Assembly: GCA_016199015.1 (NCBI GenBank)
Contig: JACQHN010000556.1
Location: 1 to 7,867 of the forward strand
From: Nitrospira defluvii
Lineage (GTDB): Bacteria; Nitrospirota; Nitrospiria; Nitrospirales; Nitrospiraceae
DNA: 7,867 nucleotides
Direction of reading: 5' to 3'
Below the pieces are notes generated by a model. The model did no database searches. It was not told the origin of the DNA and worked only from the letters and a program-made list of their open reading frames with translations. A program made the position numbers and the translations under genes. Positions 6,353 to 7,867 of this stretch are shown piece by piece (the stretch's first letter is position 1; every line of letters starts with the position of its first letter).

Positions 6353-7780
6353 TCACCCCTGTCGGCCGAACACCTTCCTCCCAGTCACGAGCCGCCGCCA
6401 GTTGGGACTGGTCACGGTGACCCCGATGGCCGCCAACAACCAAAACACATGGGCCAAGCTGCCCATGAACATATAGTCGAAGAGATTGCGTACTCCGAAT
6501 CCGATCACCGCGAGTCCAATGCCTATGGCCATTACCGTGAACGGATCTCCCTGGCCGACCACCCAGGGGAGTGCAATGAGCCGCCGCAAAAGGGCAACAA
6601 AAATCCAGCCGAAACACAGCAACGCGGGCAGGCCACTCCCCAGCGCCACCATGAGAAACGTGCTGTGCATGGCCGGAATCACTCGGTCACGATCAGGACG
6701 TTGGGTCTGTGCCTCGAGAGAGTACTCAGGAAACTTCTTGACGAACGAATTATTCCCATAGCCGATGCCGACGATCGGATGCGTCGTCATCTCCCGCAAC
6801 CCGATGGCCCAGACCGCCAGCCTCGTATCCACGGTCTTGGCGGCCACCGTATCGGTCTGGAACCCGGCCTGCGATGCGACCAGCAATCCCGCCCCAGCCA
6901 TGGCCGTTATTCCCAGCACGGCCAAGGCCAAACGTCGTCCACCGACGATCAGCGCGAGCGTCACTCCTTGGGCGGCATGACCAAGCCATCCGCCACGGGT
7001 ATAGGAAAACACCTGCGCCGCGACTGTCAGCGCAAGGGCCACTAGCTGGGTTCCACGAATCCAGGCGACGCGACCCAAGACGATGAGACTGCCGATGACA
7101 GGAATCGTCATCACCATATACGTACTCAGCCAGTTATAGTCCGACCCGAAGGCTTGCGCTCGCACAAAGCGATCCTTCCATGTTCCGCCCCTATCAACGA
7201 ACTCAACGAGAGCATAGAGAGCGAGTACCGCACCACCCAGGACCAGCGACCAAAGGATTTGCTGCGGTAGATTCTCTTGCCGACGGCGATGCAACACGAG
7301 CAACGACCAATAAAAGACGCCGGCCTGTGCCACGAACTTTTTCCACTCGGCAAAACTGTACGCAGGATCGGTGGCGAACGGAACGGTACAGAGCACCCAT
7401 GTGATGAAGAGCCACAGGGGAAGGTCCAGCGGGCTTCTGATCCAGGGATTCACCTTCTCCAGCCAACACATGCCCACACAGAGCACGGACAAAATGATGA
7501 CGGCATGTTCTTGAAACCGGAACAGGATTGGGAAAAAACTCGAGCAGGCGACAGCGATCAGCACGTAACTTTGGAAGGCCCAAAACAGCGCCTGGCCGGG
7601 GACGCGCCTCCCCCCTCCCTGACGAGGCTGGATCACAACGCTGGCTGATGACGACACGGGAGCATTCATAGGATCAAAGGCCATTGCTCCACCACCATAT
7701 ACAGACCCCATCCTGCACAAGCATCGCTGCCCCCTCGAAAGCGCGCTCCGGCGACCGAAAAAATGGAACATTGCCAGCAT
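6353..7780 (-). CDS. O-antigen ligase/polymerase-family (Wzy_C-type) membrane protein
   Basis: The gene encodes 475 residues with about 11 to 12 hydrophobic segments, the first near 65-87 and the last near 438-457. After a run of membrane segments, FSYTRGGWLGHAAQ (258-270) matches the family's Ser/Arg-Gly motif. A hydrophilic loop follows at about 306-368, with the conserved element THPIVGIGYGNNSF (333-346). MHSTFLMVALGSGLPALL (371-388) is the typical segment after the loop. Proteins of this type polymerise lipid-linked repeat units (Wzy) or transfer a glycan to lipid A core or another acceptor (WaaL), acting on the outer face of the inner membrane. Sequence alone cannot decide between these. 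ATG 7780 has TAGAGG at 6 nt, but the 60 residues before the first segment are unusually long. ATG 7684 (residue 33) after GGTGG is a credible alternative. The gene is intact and lies upstream of gmd in the same orientation. Confidence 0.87.
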   Translation of the reverse strand: MLAMFHFFGRRSALSRGQRCLCRMGSVYGGGAMAFDPMNAPVSSSASVVIQPRQGGGRRVPGQALFWAFQSYVLIAVACSSFFPILFRFQEHAVIILSVLCVGMCWLEKVNPWIRSPLDLPLWLFITWVLCTVPFATDPAYSFAEWKKFVAQAGVFYWSLLVLHRRRQENLPQQILWSLVLGGAVLALYALVEFVDRGGTWKDRFVRAQAFGSDYNWLSTYMVMTIPVIGSLIVLGRVAWIRGTQLVALALTVAAQVFSYTRGGWLGHAAQGVTLALIVGGRRLALAVLGITAMAGAGLLVASQAGFQTDTVAAKTVDTRLAVWAIGLREMTTHPIVGIGYGNNSFVKKFPEYSLEAQTQRPDRDRVIPAMHSTFLMVALGSGLPALLCFGWIFVALLRRLIALPWVVGQGDPFTVMAIGIGLAVIGFGVRNLFDYMFMGSLAHVFWLLAAIGVTVTSPNWRRLVTGRKVFGRQG

Positions 7781-7786
7781 GCCATG

Positions 7787-7792
7787 CCTCTA
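7787..7792 (-). promoter_or_regulatory. Ribosome-binding site supporting ligase start at 7780
   Basis: TAGAGG on the minus strand lies 6 nt before ATG 7780. The rival start at 7684 has a GGTGG about 7 nt away. The two sites are of similar quality, so the start remains open; this one gives the longer protein. Confidence 0.4.
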
Positions 7793-7828
7793 AAGACACG
7801 CCTATCGCGGAGGCTGCCAGTGTTCCTC

Positions 7829-7867
7829 TAGCAGGATGCTGAAAAAGTCCCCCAGCGGCGTTCTCGC
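7829..7867 (+). repeat. Dispersed repeat copy upstream of the ligase gene, cut by the window edge
   Basis: On the plus strand this begins TAGCAGGATGCTGAAAAA and ends CGTTCTCGC at the last base of the window. It matches the reverse complement of 2110-2148 at 32 of 39 positions without gaps. The two copies are inverted relative to each other, with their TAGCAGG ends facing inward, and together they bracket asnB, fcl, gmd and the ligase gene. The remainder of the element lies outside the window. It occupies the region 49 nt and more upstream of the ligase ATG, where a promoter would be expected. No good promoter is seen in the remaining 7781-7828. Confidence 0.8.

Noticed and set aside
6251..7045. 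264-codon plus-strand ORF opposite the ligase gene
   Set aside because: It is rich in Arg, His, Gln and Pro, as expected opposite a hydrophobic GC-rich membrane protein gene. The minus frame has coherent membrane segments and family motifs.
1..7867. CRISPR arrays, tRNA or rRNA genes, transposase genes, toxin-antitoxin pairs
   Set aside because: I saw no regularly spaced repeats, RNA gene signatures or such coding frames. The only repeat pair found is the 39-base one.

Overview
The window holds five genes, all on the minus strand, from a surface or extracellular polysaccharide locus. In order of transcription (right to left) they are: an O-antigen ligase/polymerase-type membrane protein (7780 to 6353), GDP-mannose 4,6-dehydratase gmd (6161 to 5154), GDP-L-fucose synthase fcl (5150 to 4203), an AsnB-type glutamine-dependent amidotransferase (4044 to 2146), and a heparinase II/III-family protein (1998 to the left edge, stop codon outside the window). 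The large plus-strand ORFs lie opposite these genes and are shadows. No gap between genes exceeds 300 bases.

The sequence is GC-rich and bacterial, and the O-antigen/exopolysaccharide gene types point to a Gram-negative envelope. The best lineage hint is a dispersed repeat seen twice, beginning TAGCAGGATGC. From memory it resembles repeats scattered through Nitrospira genomes. I could not check this, so Nitrospira (phylum Nitrospirota) is a tentative suggestion.

Gmd and Fcl form a complete two-step route from GDP-mannose to GDP-L-fucose and are almost certainly cotranscribed (3-nt gap). The amidotransferase may act on a sugar carboxylate rather than on aspartate. The heparinase-type protein probably cleaves a uronate-containing polymer in or leaving the envelope. 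The membrane protein would polymerise the glycan or transfer it to its acceptor. Together they suggest a fucose-containing, possibly uronate- or uronamide-containing polysaccharide. No glycosyltransferase, flippase or ABC exporter lies in the window, so the locus presumably continues on one or both sides.

The non-coding DNA carries the less ordinary signals. One repeat copy starts exactly on the asnB stop codon. A second, inverted copy lies upstream of the ligase and is cut by the right edge. A TTGACA box upstream of gmd helps decide its start. The 158-nt gap between fcl and asnB holds a 15-bp palindrome touching the asnB ribosome-binding site and a pair of purine-rich SD-like tracts on the opposite strand.
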